Source of the DNA: Desulfamplus sp.
GTDB taxonomy: Bacteria > Desulfobacterota > Desulfobacteria > Desulfobacterales > Desulfobacteraceae
Direction: 5' to 3'
Length of the DNA: 64,000 bases
NCBI GenBank assembly: GCA_015232455.1
Contig: JADFZQ010000004.1
Coordinates: 1-64,000 of the forward strand
Below the pieces are notes generated by a model. It was not told where the DNA came from and made no database searches. It was given only the letters and a program-made list of their open reading frames with translations. Positions 63,026 through 64,000 of the stretch are shown here, in pieces. The position numbers and the translations under genes were made by a program. Each line of letters starts with the position of its first letter. Within the stretch, counting starts at the first letter, position 1.

Positions 63026-64000
63026 AAGAACCATTTGAAATATTAGAAAAACACTATCAAAAAGCAATTAAGATAGCTTGCAATAAAAATTTTGATATAA
63101 TTCCTGATGAAGTAAAAGAGATTATCAACCCATTAATCCTAAAGATTGAAAGTGATAAATCTTTAGTTCAGGTTATTGTAACAAGTCTGTTGAAAAAAAT
63201 AATATCTCCTGAACAAGATATTCGTTTCCACATGGCAAAATTTCCAAACGGCTATTCAGCCAGAGGGCTTGATACTAAAGTAACTGCACCATTTTTTAAA
63301 AAATATTTTCCTAAATATGCAAATAAAGAGACAGCTTTTTTGACTAAAGCAACAAGGGCAGAAGTTATTTGGACTTTAGATGAAGGAGAAAAACTACCTT
63401 TAAGAAGTAAAAAACTAGTAAAACCTTTTTTAGAATTAATTGATAAAATTCAAAATAATACAGTTAATCTTAAAAACTGCCTAATTTATACCTTAGCAAA
63501 ATTATATTTTCTTTCCCAATCTGATCAAATAATTTTTGATAACACTATTGAACTTGCTGATTTTTCTGATGTTATCAACATAAATACTGTAATACAAATG
63601 TTGAGTAAACATTTTGATAGCCGCCTTAGCTCAAGGCTTCCTGTTATTGCAATTTTTTCAGTTTATAAACAACTATTCAAAACTGTAAAACGGTTTGACA
63701 ATAGAGTTTTACGCCCTTTAAATGTTCACACTTCTTCTGATAAGCATGGCTACGGTGATGTGGAGATATGGAATGTAAATGACACTCCTTTTGAAATGGT
63801 TGAAGTAAAACATAAAATTCCTATTGATAGAAATATGATTTTTGATCTTCTCAAAAAATCTGAAAACACTACAATTCAAAGATATTATATTCTAACTACC
63901 TATGAAAATTGTTTTATGAACTCTGATGAGGAAGAGTATATAAACAAGTTTATATTAAAAATAAAGAAAGAGAAAAAATTAGAAATTATTGCTAACGGTA
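63022..64000 (+). CDS. Putative type II restriction endonuclease, PD-(D/E)XK fold (partial, runs off window)
   Basis: 326 complete codons seen; the 3' end is beyond the window. Overlaps the methyltransferase by 4 nt, the usual partner arrangement. A PD-(D/E)XK-like set is visible: D246 (in GYGDVEIWN), E261 and K263 (in FEMVEVKH) with hydrophobic strands on both sides. No named endonuclease is recognised. Its AT-rich codon use resembles the methyltransferase and surrounding genes. Function inferred from position and active-site pattern. Confidence 0.75.
   Translation, partial: MKEPFEILEKHYQKAIKIACNKNFDIIPDEVKEIINPLILKIESDKSLVQVIVTSLLKKIISPEQDIRFHMAKFPNGYSARGLDTKVTAPFFKKYFPKYANKETAFLTKATRAEVIWTLDEGEKLPLRSKKLVKPFLELIDKIQNNTVNLKNCLIYTLAKLYFLSQSDQIIFDNTIELADFSDVININTVIQMLSKHFDSRLSSRLPVIAIFSVYKQLFKTVKRFDNRVLRPLNVHTSSDKHGYGDVEIWNVNDTPFEMVEVKHKIPIDRNMIFDLLKKSENTTIQRYYILTTYENCFMNSDEEEYINKFILKIKKEKKLEIIANG

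Overview
The window is visibly AT-rich, dense, Gram-negative bacterial chromosome. The gene families point to a Desulfobacterota (Deltaproteobacteria-type, probably strictly anaerobic) organism: an FMN-binding glutamate-synthase-like protein with an N-terminal cysteine motif, a 4Fe-4S/DUF3786 protein, pyruvate phosphate dikinase, many sigma-54 activators, a Tol-Pal operon running into ruvCAB, and a PAS domain carrying an extra cysteine cluster. The lineage is inferred from gene content only. Many conserved proteins carry Asn/Ser/Lys-rich low-complexity insertions, some encoded by recognisable DNA tandem repeats.

Layout. 1-950 is a decay zone with the start of an IS630-like transposase, an IS1-type transposase tail and a 5'-truncated sugar-binding-like (CBM9-like) gene. 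970-4630 holds an orphan one-TM protein and a BaeSR-like two-component system. 4.9-6.6 kb is a secreted double-DUF1566 protein with evenly spaced direct repeats upstream. 6.7-13.8 kb is metabolic: a glutamate synthase-like protein, a KamA-type aminomutase, an RpiR regulator and PpdK. Two inverted copies of a ~64-bp repeat bracket the kamA-rpiR pair. 14-16.3 kb is an ABC-F ATPase and a small membrane protein.

16.4-28.1 kb is the most unusual stretch. A PilB/GspE ATPase fused to a cyclic-nucleotide-binding domain is followed by two secreted repeat proteins separated by a VapBC-type toxin-antitoxin pair. Next come a lipoprotein with a CsgG-like pattern plus a peptidoglycan-binding-like segment and DUF4384, two OmpA-family proteins, and a secreted caspase-fold/Sel1 protein. 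I read this as a possible export and anchoring system for repeat-rich surface proteins, with a peptidase partner. That is inference.

28.1-50.8 kb is housekeeping: glnS, rpsI-rplM, an L,D-transpeptidase, ruvCAB joined to tolQRA-tolB-pal-cpoB, groESL, an FmdB-type zinc ribbon, a HEXXH protein, a 30-residue AURKAIP1/COX24-like basic protein, hflKC, mfd and tRNA-Thr(CGT). A long hairpin between pal and cpoB would bury the cpoB Shine-Dalgarno.

50.9-64 kb has a DUF3786 Fe-S protein, a PAS/sigma-54 activator next to a TauE/SafE transporter, an XPB-like helicase, a VWA repeat protein beside a QseE/QseG/QseF-like sensor-lipoprotein-activator trio (with a variant GAFTGA loop), and at the edge a two-gene restriction-modification system whose nuclease runs out of the window.
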